From contig NZ_JBFAHM010000005.1 of the NCBI RefSeq assembly GCF_040654195.1, forward strand, positions 124,001 to 188,000: a stretch of 64,000 bases of DNA, read 5' to 3'. The stretch is from Hamadaea sp013361475 (lineage in GTDB: Bacteria > Actinomycetota > Actinomycetes > Mycobacteriales > Micromonosporaceae). The notes under the pieces are model-generated. The model was not told the origin of the DNA and ran no database searches. It saw only the letters and a program-made list of their open reading frames with translations. Below, one piece after another: positions 24,850-33,271 of the stretch. Position numbers and translations under genes: made by a program. Position 1 is the first letter of the stretch, and each line of letters begins with the position of its first letter.

Positions 24850-25245
24850 ATGCAGACGAAACCCGTGAACCTGACCGAGGCACTGGCCACCTTCGACGAG
24901 GTCTACAGCCCCCGGATCGTGGCCAGAGTCAACGACTACGACGTACGGATCGCGCACACCGAAGGCGAGCATGTCTGGCACGTCCACGACGACACCGACG
25001 AGTTCTTCCTCGTGCTCGACGGCCGGTTCGACGTCGCCCTCCGCGACGCCGACGGCAACGAGACCACGGTGATTCTGCGCAAGGGCGACACGTTCGTGGT
25101 GCCCAAGGGCACCGAACACAAACCGTCCTCACCCGGCGGGGCGATCCTCATGTTCGAACCGTCCGGGACCCCCACCACCGGGGATCGCCATGAGGGCGAG
25201 ATCCCGGAGCACGTCGACAGCACCATCGGCCACCAGCTGAGCTGA
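24850..25245 (+). CDS. cupin-domain protein
   Basis: 131 aa from the ATG at 24850. The cupin motif 1 is HVWHVHDDTDEFFLVLDGRF, with two His and one Glu as metal ligands. Motif 2 is KGDTFVVPKGTEHKPSS with the fourth His ligand. A single small beta-barrel cupin, probably metal-binding, of unknown substrate. It is convergent with the SARP regulator. Confidence 0.85.
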   Translation: MQTKPVNLTEALATFDEVYSPRIVARVNDYDVRIAHTEGEHVWHVHDDTDEFFLVLDGRFDVALRDADGNETTVILRKGDTFVVPKGTEHKPSSPGGAILMFEPSGTPTTGDRHEGEIPEHVDSTIGHQLS

Positions 25246-25274
25246 GTTCGGCTGATCCTGCCGCCGGTGAGCCG

Positions 25275-28200
25275 TCAGCGCCTTGACAGGCGATCTGGTC
25301 GCAGCTTCCGAAACCGTTCCCTTCGTGGCCGGTTGATCACTGTCGCCAGCTGATCGGCCTCAGCGCGGCTCCGCTGTGCGGCTTCGGTGTCGCCGAGGCC
25401 CGCGTGGGCGTCCGCAAGCGCGAGCAGAGCCAGTTCGAGCCGGGCCGGCCACGGCATCGTCCGGTACGCGTCGACCGCCGCCTGCGCGTGACCGGCGGCG
25501 ACCTCGAACTCGCCCAACCCGTTGTGGGCACCGGCGAGCACGAGATCTGCGAAGGGTTCATGGCTCCGGGCGATCTTCGGCCACTTCGCGCGAGCCTCGG
25601 CGACCAGGTCTCGGGCTCGATGGTGTTCGCCCAGGTCGACGAGGACCTCGGCGAGGTCACGCAAGATCTCCGGCTCGAAGGAATGCATATTGCGGTCCCT
25701 GGCGTCCGCCAGCTCCTCCTCGAATGCCCGCCGGGCCGGTTCCGGCCGCCCGGCGTGAAGCTGAATCTGAGCGCGTACTTGCATGCACCACATGTCCAGG
25801 TGTCCGTACGAGCCCTCGCGGGCGATGGCGAGTGCCGTGTCGGCCGCGTTCATCGCCGCGTCGAACTCGCCCCGGAAGACTTGGATCTCCGCGGCGGACA
25901 GCCAGAGCCGGACGTGTTGCTCCTCCGAGGTCAGCGCGTCCGCCCGTAGTGCCTCGGCGTCTCGCAGATACTTCTCCGCCTCCTCGATCCGGCCGAGCCG
26001 GACCAGGACCTGGATCAGACTGCTGACGAAGATGAGTTGCGACCGCGTGTTCCCCGACGCTGCGGCGCGGCCCACTGCCTCCGCGAACGCCTTGGCGGAG
26101 CCGATGAAGTCCCCGTGGTCGAACAGGAATATGCCGAGGTTGCCGTGGGCGGTGACCTTCTCCCGGTCGCTGAGGTCGCCGGCCAGGGCGACGGCCCTCG
26201 TGCCCACCTCGACGGCGGCGGTGCTGTCACCCTCCGACCGCAGGGCGGACGCCGTCATCGCCGTCATGCGGAACAAGCCGGGGCCGTCGCCGTGCTGTTC
26301 CGCCAAACGTCCTGCCACGTCGAGGAACTCGCGGACCCGGGCAACCGAGCGCCACTCGTTGAGGGTGTTGCGCAACGGCACCACGAGCCGCCACAACTTG
26401 GGATGGTCGCGCAGCGCTTCGCACGCCAGGAAGACGTTGGACTCCTCGTCCTCGATCGGTAGATAGGCGCGGTCGTGGTGCCACTCGATGAACCCGGTGA
26501 TCAGCGCATCGCGGTCGGGCTCCGGCAGATCTCGCCGTGCCGAGCGCGCCGCGTGCAGCCGCACCAGGTCGTGCATACGGTAGCGGCGGGATCGGTGTTG
26601 CTCGACAAGGTGACCGGCGACCAGGTAGCGCAGCGCCTGCGATGTGTCCTCCTCAGACAGTCCCGACACCGCCGTCAGCAGATCCTGCGAGAAGTCTTCG
26701 CCGGGCAGCGCGCCGATGCGGCAGTACAGATCGCGAGCGTGCGCGGTGAGCGTCCGGTAGGACAGATCGAGGTTGGCCGCCACCGCCGCCGTGGGATCGC
26801 CGTCGATGAGCAGGACGTCGAGGCGGTCGCGGCGTTCCAGCTCGTCCACGTAATCGCCGATCGCGACATCGGGGTCGCCGACGATGTGCGCGGCCGCGAT
26901 CCGCAGCGCGAGCGGAAGCTGCCCGCACAGGCCGGCGAGCCGTTCGGTCGCCTGCGGATCAGCCGCGACGCGCTCCGGGCCTAGGATGCGGGACAGCAGC
27001 TCGGTGGCGGCCTCGCCGCCGAGCGCACCCACGCGTACCGGCCGGGCGTCGTTGAGCGCGACGAGCCCGGTGAGCCGGTCCCGGCTCGTCACGATGGTGA
27101 AGCAGCCACTTCCGGGTAGCAGCGGCCGGACCTGTTCCGCGCTGCCCGCGTTGTCCAGGATCACCAGGACGCCGCGGTCGGCGGTCGACGCTCGGAACAA
27201 CTCGGCGGCCGCGTCGACGTCGTCGGGCACCGCGTCCCGCCGCCACCCCAAAGCCATGAGCAGCCGCCCCAGCGCTTCCCAGGGCGTCACCGGTTCGCGT
27301 TCGTCGAAGCCGCGCAGGTTCACATACAACTGCCCACCCGGGAATCCAGCCCGATGGGCGTGCCCCCAGTGGACAGCGAGCGCGGTCTTTCCCACGCCAC
27401 CCGGGCCGACGATGGTGGCCAGCGGTGCGGCCGGCACCTCAGCGGCGAGCCGAGTCAACGTCGCCAGCTCCACGTCTCGCGCGGTGAAGCCGGGGACGTC
27501 GGCCGGCAACTGGCTCGGCGCGGCGATGACCGGGCCGGTAACGGTCTGTGCGGTCCGCTGCTCGGATGTTGTCGTGACGGCGATCTGGGGCTCTTGCCGC
27601 AGGATCTGACGGTGCAGTTCGCGCAGTGCGGGACTGGGCTCGCTGCCCACCTCCTCGACCAGCCGCTGACGGAGTGATCGGTAATGTGCGAGCGCGTCGG
27701 CCTGACGGCCGCCGCTGTAGAGCGCCAGCATGAATTGTCCGGCGAGCCGTTCGTCCAGCGGGTGGTCGTCCATCGCCGCGGCCAGCTCGGCCAGCACCGT
27801 CGTGTGGTGACCGCTGCGCAGCAGGGCGTCGTTGCGGTCGAGGATCATCGCCCACCGCTCGAGCTCCAGGGAGGCTGAGATGGCCTGGAGCCAATCGCTG
27901 TCCACGTCGTCGAAGGGCGTGCCCCGCCACAGTGCGAGCGCGTCGCGCCACAGACCCATCGCGGTGGCATCGTCTGCAGCCCGGGCCGCCGTAACAAGAT
28001 CACGGAAGCAGTGCAGGTCCACGGTCGAGGGCTCGACGTCCAGCAGGTAACCGCCTGCTCGGCGGACGACTGCGGGGCCGCCGGACGCTGCGAGGACGCC
28101 CCGCAGTCGCGACAAGTAGCTGTGCAGCGTCAGCCGGGCCCGCTGGGGCGGCCGATCGCCCCACACCCGGTCGACGAGTTGCTCAGAGGTGACCGGGGCC

Positions 28201-28310
28201 TGCGGCTCGGCCAGAAGCACTGCCAGCACTGTGCGCTGACGGGCGGGTCCCAGCTCGACAGCGCCGCCGAGGCCGTACGCCACTACCGGTCCCAAGACAC
28301 CGAACCGCAA
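25275..28310 (-). CDS. AfsR/SARP-family transcriptional regulator (BTAD-NB-ARC-TPR)
   Basis: 1011 aa. An OmpR-like winged helix (about 15-95, ending YLSRLRGVLAASGG) is followed by a bacterial transcriptional activation domain (about 100-245). An NB-ARC/STAND ATPase comes next with Walker A IVGPGGVGKTALA (about residue 300) and Walker B GVLVILDNAGS. C-terminal tetratricopeptide-like repeats run from about 620 to 1000. This is the AfsR architecture, typical of cluster-situated activators of secondary metabolism. It lies directly downstream of, and on the same strand as, the isoprenoid/lipid operon at 28416-34301, with a 105-bp gap, so it probably controls that operon. Confidence 0.92.
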   Translation of the reverse strand: MRFGVLGPVVAYGLGGAVELGPARQRTVLAVLLAEPQAPVTSEQLVDRVWGDRPPQRARLTLHSYLSRLRGVLAASGGPAVVRRAGGYLLDVEPSTVDLHCFRDLVTAARAADDATAMGLWRDALALWRGTPFDDVDSDWLQAISASLELERWAMILDRNDALLRSGHHTTVLAELAAAMDDHPLDERLAGQFMLALYSGGRQADALAHYRSLRQRLVEEVGSEPSPALRELHRQILRQEPQIAVTTTSEQRTAQTVTGPVIAAPSQLPADVPGFTARDVELATLTRLAAEVPAAPLATIVGPGGVGKTALAVHWGHAHRAGFPGGQLYVNLRGFDEREPVTPWEALGRLLMALGWRRDAVPDDVDAAAELFRASTADRGVLVILDNAGSAEQVRPLLPGSGCFTIVTSRDRLTGLVALNDARPVRVGALGGEAATELLSRILGPERVAADPQATERLAGLCGQLPLALRIAAAHIVGDPDVAIGDYVDELERRDRLDVLLIDGDPTAAVAANLDLSYRTLTAHARDLYCRIGALPGEDFSQDLLTAVSGLSEEDTSQALRYLVAGHLVEQHRSRRYRMHDLVRLHAARSARRDLPEPDRDALITGFIEWHHDRAYLPIEDEESNVFLACEALRDHPKLWRLVVPLRNTLNEWRSVARVREFLDVAGRLAEQHGDGPGLFRMTAMTASALRSEGDSTAAVEVGTRAVALAGDLSDREKVTAHGNLGIFLFDHGDFIGSAKAFAEAVGRAAASGNTRSQLIFVSSLIQVLVRLGRIEEAEKYLRDAEALRADALTSEEQHVRLWLSAAEIQVFRGEFDAAMNAADTALAIAREGSYGHLDMWCMQVRAQIQLHAGRPEPARRAFEEELADARDRNMHSFEPEILRDLAEVLVDLGEHHRARDLVAEARAKWPKIARSHEPFADLVLAGAHNGLGEFEVAAGHAQAAVDAYRTMPWPARLELALLALADAHAGLGDTEAAQRSRAEADQLATVINRPRRERFRKLRPDRLSRR

Positions 28311-28415
28311 GACGCCCCCTTCCCGCCCGGAACTGCGGGCGGTATGCGGGGTACACCGTAGGCGATGGCTGCGAGCGTTTCGGCGTACTGCCGATTCGCA
28401 GGTGTGCTGTGACTG

Positions 28416-29384
28416 TCAGTTGCGAAGACCCACCGGCGCGGCGCGGATCACCGTGCGGCCCCATCTCGCCGGCAGCAGCATGAGGTCGGCGGCAATCGTC
28501 ATCGACGGGGCAGTCGTGCACCGGCGGTAGTCGGCCAGGAAAGCGGAGAGCGCCACATACGTCGCCGGGCAGTGATGTCGCCACCAGCTGATGGCGGTGC
28601 TGTCCATGGAACCGGCGCGGCGAAGGACGAGCGCCTCCTCCGCCGGGGATCGGTGGAGGATTCCGCGCACGATATTGATGCGATCGCTCCGGAGATCGTC
28701 CCAGAAGTCCACGACGTCATCCGCGACCTTGCCGAGCAGGCCGAGACTCGTGAACTGATCGATGAGAGCCGCGCTGGGCCGCGCCCCCTGCACCAGACCG
28801 ACGCAGTTGGCGAAGCAGGTGGCAAGTCCGCCGGAGTCGACCCGGGCCAGCTCCAGCTGATCATCGAGACTCTCGTGCACACGCTCCCGCGTCGCCAGCG
28901 CCACATACGCCGCGTACTGGGAGTTCACCCATTCGTTCAGGTACTCGCGGATCCCCGGGCCCTCCGGGTAATCGACCAGGTAGGCGATCGCCTCGTGCAT
29001 CCGCTCCTGCACGACATGGTCGGCGAAGACGTCGGGAAAGCTCAGCGAGGAGCCGGCTCCGAGCCTCGACTCGAACGCGTCGTCGAACGCGGCCAACATC
29101 CGGTTGAGGCGGACCAGGATCGGGCCGGTTCGCCGCTGCAGGGACACGCCTTCGATCTCGGCGTACGCGTCGAGGAGCAGGTGAACGACCGAGTCGTAGA
29201 CCGCGGCGCGGATACGCCGGCGGATCAGACGGTCGTCGCCGCTCGGCAGCCCCCGCCGATACGGCCGGCGGACGGCGTGGCGAGCGACGCGGACGCCGAA
29301 GGAGCCCGACCGCAGGAGGACGCGGGGTCCCGCCAGCCGCCGCCAGAACGCGTCGGCGGCCGGCCGGCGCTCCTCAGTGAACAT
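28416..29384 (-). CDS. isoprenoid-synthase-like protein B (candidate terpene synthase)
   Basis: 322 aa, mostly helical, not matching a family I can name. It has two Asp-rich motifs placed as in class I terpene/prenyl synthases: LAAFDDAFESR near residue 95, and LGLLGKVADDVVDFWDDLRSDRIN near 225, resembling a 'DDxxD...N' metal-binding motif. The paralogue at 30021-30998 shares both motifs, a DSGG(L/F)..C segment, the WW(R/K)(H/K)HCPA motif and the C-terminal ADLMLLPA.WG. Its start overlaps the PlsC gene by 11 bp, making it the last gene of the coupled operon. The assignment as a diphosphate-dependent cyclase is inference. Confidence 0.5.
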   Translation of the reverse strand: MFTEERRPAADAFWRRLAGPRVLLRSGSFGVRVARHAVRRPYRRGLPSGDDRLIRRRIRAAVYDSVVHLLLDAYAEIEGVSLQRRTGPILVRLNRMLAAFDDAFESRLGAGSSLSFPDVFADHVVQERMHEAIAYLVDYPEGPGIREYLNEWVNSQYAAYVALATRERVHESLDDQLELARVDSGGLATCFANCVGLVQGARPSAALIDQFTSLGLLGKVADDVVDFWDDLRSDRINIVRGILHRSPAEEALVLRRAGSMDSTAISWWRHHCPATYVALSAFLADYRRCTTAPSMTIAADLMLLPARWGRTVIRAAPVGLRN

Positions 29385-30024
29385 AACGATCCACGTACGC
29401 CCGGCCGGACAACTCCTCGATCTCGCGCATCACGCGATCCGTGACCGATCGTGCGTCGTCCGGAGACGACGATCCGTGATCGTCGAAGTCGATGGACCGC
29501 CCGACGCGAATATGCACTCGCCTGAACTTCGGCCGCCATCGGCCCGGCGGCAGGATGTCGTCGGTGTTGAGCATCGCGATCGGGATGGTGGCTGCGCCCG
29601 TAGCCAAGATCACCCGCCCGAGACCTGTGTGCCCCTTGTGCAGGTGGCCGTCGCGCGAGATGCCTCCCTCCGGGAACACACAGAAGAGGCGGCCGGACCG
29701 GACCGTGGCGGTCGCGGCATCGATCAAGCTCTGCGCCGCGGTCGCGCCGCCCGGCTGGACGGAGACCGACTCGCAGCGGAGAAGAAAACGCCGCAGCAGC
29801 CATCCCGTCACGCCCGGCTGGCGGAAGAAGCGTTCGTTGACGGCGAACACGAGCTGGCGATTGATCGCCAGCTGCAGGAAGCCCGGATCTGTTCGCGACA
29901 GGTGATTGACGACGAGAATGGCGCCGCCCGATGGAAGACCTGCGGCGCCGTGCAGGGCGGGACGGAACACCAGCCGCACGAGTGGGCCGGGGAAGACGTT
30001 GCGCAAGACCCACCAGAGCTTCAT
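29374..30024 (-). CDS. PlsC-type 1-acylglycerol-3-phosphate acyltransferase-like protein
   Basis: 216 aa from the ATG at 30024, which overlaps the upstream stop as ATGA. The HX4D catalytic motif is NHLSRTD near residue 42; the substrate-binding FPEGGISRDG follows; an N-terminal hydrophobic stretch suggests membrane association. The family transfers acyl groups from acyl-CoA/ACP to lysophosphatidate or to other hydroxyls. Within this operon it may acylate an isoprenoid-derived or amino-acid-derived intermediate (inference). Confidence 0.85.
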   Translation of the reverse strand: MKLWWVLRNVFPGPLVRLVFRPALHGAAGLPSGGAILVVNHLSRTDPGFLQLAINRQLVFAVNERFFRQPGVTGWLLRRFLLRCESVSVQPGGATAAQSLIDAATATVRSGRLFCVFPEGGISRDGHLHKGHTGLGRVILATGAATIPIAMLNTDDILPPGRWRPKFRRVHIRVGRSIDFDDHGSSSPDDARSVTDRVMREIEELSGRAYVDRYVH

Positions 30025-30998
30025 ACGCGGATCTCCGCCCGCTCGCTCTGCGCCTTGCGGGTCTCGGGCCCACCCCACGCCGCCGGCAGGAGCATGAGAT
30101 CACCTGCCAGCCCGAGCGAGCGCGACGTCACCTCGTCGCGATGATGCGCGAGCACCTCCGTGAAGCGCGCGAACGATGCCGGGCAGTGCTTCTTCCACCA
30201 GCGATAGGAGGCGCGTCGGCGGTGCAGCGCCTGGTCCGACAGGATCCGCGCCTCGTCCGGTGTGGAGCGCACCATTCCCGCCAGCGCGTTGGCGGACCCT
30301 TCCCGCATGTCGGCCCAGACGTCGACCATGTCATCGGCGAGCTTCCCCACCACACCGAGGTGTGCGAACTGCGCCAGCACCTCGGGACTGACACGGTGTC
30401 CGTTGAAGATCGCGATGACCTGGGCCGTGCAGACGAGGAAACCGCCCGAGTCGAGCTCGATCATCGCCAGGTGACTCTCCGCGGAGACGTCACTGTCCGC
30501 CGATCGAGTGAGCGCGAGGTACCGGTCGTAGTTCTCGGCCGTGTAGGTCTCCAAGAATTGGCGGATCGCCTGCCGTTCCTCGTACGCGGCCAGAAACGCC
30601 GACAGCGCCTTGAGGTGATCCTGGACCTGGTCCGCGGCGAAGACGTCGTCGAATCCCATCGACCCGCCGACCTGGATGCGGCGCTCGTACTCGTCGTCGA
30701 ACGCCGCCATGAGGCGATACAACAGGATGACGAGAGCGCCGGTCTCCGGTCTGGGTCGACTGTGCGTGAGTTCGGCGTAGCCCTTGATGAAGTGGTTGAT
30801 CACGGTGTCGTAGACGGCGGAGCCGGCCGACGAACGCATACGCGACCACAGCCCGCTGAACCGCCTCGCCGGCCGACCGGCCTTGTAGGGCCGCGCGATC
30901 CAATGCCACATGGCATGGCACACAAGAACGGTCAGCGGCACGACCTGGCGTACGCCGGAGACTCGCCGCCACGGATTTCCGGCTTCGGAAGAGCCCAT
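30021..30998 (-). CDS. isoprenoid-synthase-like protein A (candidate terpene synthase)
   Basis: 325 aa from the ATG at 30998, chosen because GGAGG sits five bases upstream; an ATG at 31010 is an alternative. It is homologous to the product of 28416-29384. Shared features are LMAAFDDEYERR (first Asp motif), LGVVGKLADDMVDVWADMREGSAN (second Asp motif), DSGGFLVC, WWKKHCPASF and AGDLMLLPAAWG. The N-terminal 60 residues are different and more hydrophobic. It is co-translated with the prenyl synthase upstream and PlsC downstream. Two diverged paralogues in one operon suggest successive or alternative prenyl-diphosphate reactions, or one catalytic and one structural subunit. Confidence 0.5.
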   Translation of the reverse strand: MGSSEAGNPWRRVSGVRQVVPLTVLVCHAMWHWIARPYKAGRPARRFSGLWSRMRSSAGSAVYDTVINHFIKGYAELTHSRPRPETGALVILLYRLMAAFDDEYERRIQVGGSMGFDDVFAADQVQDHLKALSAFLAAYEERQAIRQFLETYTAENYDRYLALTRSADSDVSAESHLAMIELDSGGFLVCTAQVIAIFNGHRVSPEVLAQFAHLGVVGKLADDMVDVWADMREGSANALAGMVRSTPDEARILSDQALHRRRASYRWWKKHCPASFARFTEVLAHHRDEVTSRSLGLAGDLMLLPAAWGGPETRKAQSERAEIRV

Positions 30999-31012
30999 CG
31001 AAACCTCCATGC

Positions 31013-32044
31013 CTACACCGTGGGAGCGCTCGCGGCCGAGGGCACGAGCAAGTCGATGAATGCGTTGAGATGGCCACGCAACCGGCCGTCGACGGCACCA
31101 CTCATGTCGCGGAGATCCGCAACGGCGGCGCGCACCTTGCGGTGGACCGCGTCCGCGACCTGATGTGTGTGGAAGAGCTCCTGCAACCACGCCGTGTCGA
31201 CGCCCCCGGTGTTGCCGGCCGAAAGGCAGTCGACGACCTCACGGGCGAGCCGATGATCGCCGCGAGTACGCAGCGCCGCCACCAGTTCGCGTACCGCGAG
31301 GGTCATCTTGCCGTCCCGCAGGTCCTCGCCCGTCACATCGCCGCCGGGCGCAGGCGCGAGCAGGTCGAGGTAGTCGTCGGCCATCTGGTAGACGGTGCCC
31401 GCCCGCAGGCCGAAGCGCGCTGCGAAATCGCATATCGCCGGGCTGTCCTGAGCGACGAACGTCCCGGCCCAGGCGCCGAATTCGAACAGCACACCCGTCT
31501 TCCACATCACCATGTCGTCGTAGGGGAACTCGTCGGGCGACGCGTACCAGTCGTTGTGCCAGCCGATGTCGATGCTCTGCCCGAGTACGAGGTGGGTTGC
31601 GGCACGGTCCAGCCGCTGGTGGATGGCGTACTTCTCCGGCACGGTCAGCCGGGTGCTCCGATGCACCGGATGGTAGGCCAGCGACCGGATCGTCGCCGCG
31701 ACGTTGATCGCCGTGCTCGTCGCCGTCGTCGTGTGCACAGCCGGCGCTCCGCGCCGAAACGCCGAGTTGTCCTCGATGTCGTCCAGGATCAGGGCGGCGA
31801 GGTGATACATCTCGGCACTCGCGCCCGGTGCGTACGCCCGCGTGAGGTCCCCACCGAGCCCGTCGGCGAAGGCGAGCGTCAGACGGGCGCGCAGGCGTTT
31901 GCCCGTCGCGGCCAGCTGCTGTTCGATGATCTGCTTCAGCTGCGGCGCCATGGCGTCCGACCAGGCGGCGACCTCGTCCAGGGCGCACATCCTGATCGCC
32001 TCAAGGTGCTCGTCGTCCAGCCATTCGCCGGTCTGCTCAGGCAT
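31013..32044 (-). CDS. polyprenyl (FPP/GGPP-type) diphosphate synthase
   Basis: 343 aa from the ATG at 32044, overlapping the upstream gene by 8 bp. The first Asp-rich motif with its trailing basic pair is LILDDIEDNSAFRRGAPA. The second is YQMADDYLDLL. KRLRARLTLAFADGLGGD is the usual 'GKRLRP.L' helix with an extra acidic loop. It catalyses head-to-tail condensation of IPP with allylic diphosphates; chain length cannot be read safely. It supplies the prenyl diphosphate for the two isoprenoid-synthase-like proteins encoded downstream. Confidence 0.88.
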   Translation of the reverse strand: MPEQTGEWLDDEHLEAIRMCALDEVAAWSDAMAPQLKQIIEQQLAATGKRLRARLTLAFADGLGGDLTRAYAPGASAEMYHLAALILDDIEDNSAFRRGAPAVHTTTATSTAINVAATIRSLAYHPVHRSTRLTVPEKYAIHQRLDRAATHLVLGQSIDIGWHNDWYASPDEFPYDDMVMWKTGVLFEFGAWAGTFVAQDSPAICDFAARFGLRAGTVYQMADDYLDLLAPAPGGDVTGEDLRDGKMTLAVRELVAALRTRGDHRLAREVVDCLSAGNTGGVDTAWLQELFHTHQVADAVHRKVRAAVADLRDMSGAVDGRLRGHLNAFIDLLVPSAASAPTV

Positions 32045-32702
32045 GTGCGTCCGCCAAAGCCGCGACCACGATCTCCCGCGTCGCCGGGAACAGCGCATCG
32101 ACAGTCGCGCCGAAGTACGCCTGGTGACGCTCGCGGTAATGCCGGAGGAGATCGTCGCCCAGTGCGGACCGGCCCGAAGACGAGACGGTGAATCGCTCCG
32201 CGGTACGCCCCAGCGACGACACGTCCGTCAGCCCGATGCCCAGCAGGGCCATTGCGTGCGTCATGTACCGCAGATAGCGGCGTACGGCCGACGCTTCCAC
32301 CGGTTCACCGAGCAGAGCCCGCGTACGCAACGGAGCGATCGCCAGCAGCGCGCCCACGAAGTCCATGTACTCCGCGCGCATCCCGGCATAACCCACATGT
32401 CGCGTACGCAGCCGCTCCAATCCGGCCCGGACGTCGGCCCTGGCGATGCCGCTGGGCCCACCCGTGACGCCGAGGCCCACGAGGCCTTCGAGGAAGGCGC
32501 GCTCCCGGTGCCCGTCGATCGCCGTGCGAATGGAACCGGCTCCGGCCGGCTGAACCGCGAGCAGGCAGGGAATCGTGAAGTAGGTCAGCAGCACGAACGT
32601 GCCGGCCGTCTCCAGAACGCCGGGCCCCGACCACATCGACGCTGTGGCGGCGATGTCCGCGTCGTAGTCCGGGGAGGACAAGTACGCCTCTGACGTGCTC
32701 AA
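32037..32702 (-). CDS. unknown helical protein, possibly DUF2236/MpaB-like oxygenase
   Basis: About 221 aa if translation starts at the TTG (32702) that overlaps the upstream stop as TTGA. No ATG or GTG is better placed, and longer starts would overlap the GNAT gene. It is mostly helical. FVLLTYFTIPCLLAV, IRTAIDGHRERAFLEGLVGLG, RTRHVGYAGMRAEYMDFVGALLAIAPLR and RRYLRYMTHAMALLGIGL are faintly like the R..T, vHa, eYm and C-terminal LGI segments of DUF2236 (MpaB/rubber-oxygenase-like) proteins. The two His could be haem ligands. If right, oxidative cleavage of a prenyl chain would fit the operon; the match is weak. Confidence 0.4.
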   Translation of the reverse strand: MSTSEAYLSSPDYDADIAATASMWSGPGVLETAGTFVLLTYFTIPCLLAVQPAGAGSIRTAIDGHRERAFLEGLVGLGVTGGPSGIARADVRAGLERLRTRHVGYAGMRAEYMDFVGALLAIAPLRTRALLGEPVEASAVRRYLRYMTHAMALLGIGLTDVSSLGRTAERFTVSSSGRSALGDDLLRHYRERHQAYFGATVDALFPATREIVVAALADAHA

Positions 32703-33271
32703 CCTTGCCTGCCCTTCTGCCTCGGCCGGGAAGATGGCGGCTTCGCCGTGGGCAGCCACCGGCCGGAGACGGCTCGATCGAACACCAGCAACTGCAGAGC
32801 GGCGACGCGCACGTAGGACCGGCCGAAGCGCAACCGCGACGGAGATATGCGGTCCCGCAGCATGCTCCATCCGGTGATCTTGACCAGGCGTCGCGGGCTG
32901 CACGTCTGGAAGCCCCACCACCGCAGATACTTGGTCAGCTTGGGATCACTGGTGACGCAGACGGTGAAGAGCCGCCGGCCCAGCGCCTCCCGCAGCAACG
33001 CGCTGGTGATCCTGCTGCCGCGCAGTTCCGGCGCGACGTAGGCCCCGGCGAGTTCCTGCGCTCTGCGGCCGCGCGGCAGACACAACACCCAGCCCACGAC
33101 CTCGTCATGCGACAGCGCCAGGCAGACGTTGCCCGCGTCGTACGCCTCCGTGAGCTCCTTCCACGTGCGCGGCGACAGCGCGTGCTCACGAACCAGGATG
33201 TCGTGCACCAGGTCCAGTACGGCGCCGCGCTGAGCGTGCGGCACTCTGCTGGTGACCTCGAACCTATCCAC
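32699..33271 (-). CDS. GNAT-family N-acetyltransferase
   Basis: 190 aa from GTG 33271, which has a strong GGAGGGG site and overlaps the upstream stop by 8 bp. The GNAT core includes VGWVLCLPRGRR and AGAYVAPELRGSRITSALLREALGR (the R/Q-x-x-G/A acetyl-CoA loop, here RGSRIT). It continues through VCVTSDPKLTKYLRWWGFQ. Acyl-CoA-dependent acylation of an amine is the family role. Next to a BtaA-like aminocarboxypropyl transferase, an amino-group acylation step is a reasonable inference. Confidence 0.72.
   Translation of the reverse strand: MDRFEVTSRVPHAQRGAVLDLVHDILVREHALSPRTWKELTEAYDAGNVCLALSHDEVVGWVLCLPRGRRAQELAGAYVAPELRGSRITSALLREALGRRLFTVCVTSDPKLTKYLRWWGFQTCSPRRLVKITGWSMLRDRISPSRLRFGRSYVRVAALQLLVFDRAVSGRWLPTAKPPSSRPRQKGRQG

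Noticed and set aside
28416..30998. DUF2600/YtpB-type large terpene synthases
   Set aside because: The YtpB hallmarks I know are not present in either paralogue; only general class I-like Asp motifs are shared.
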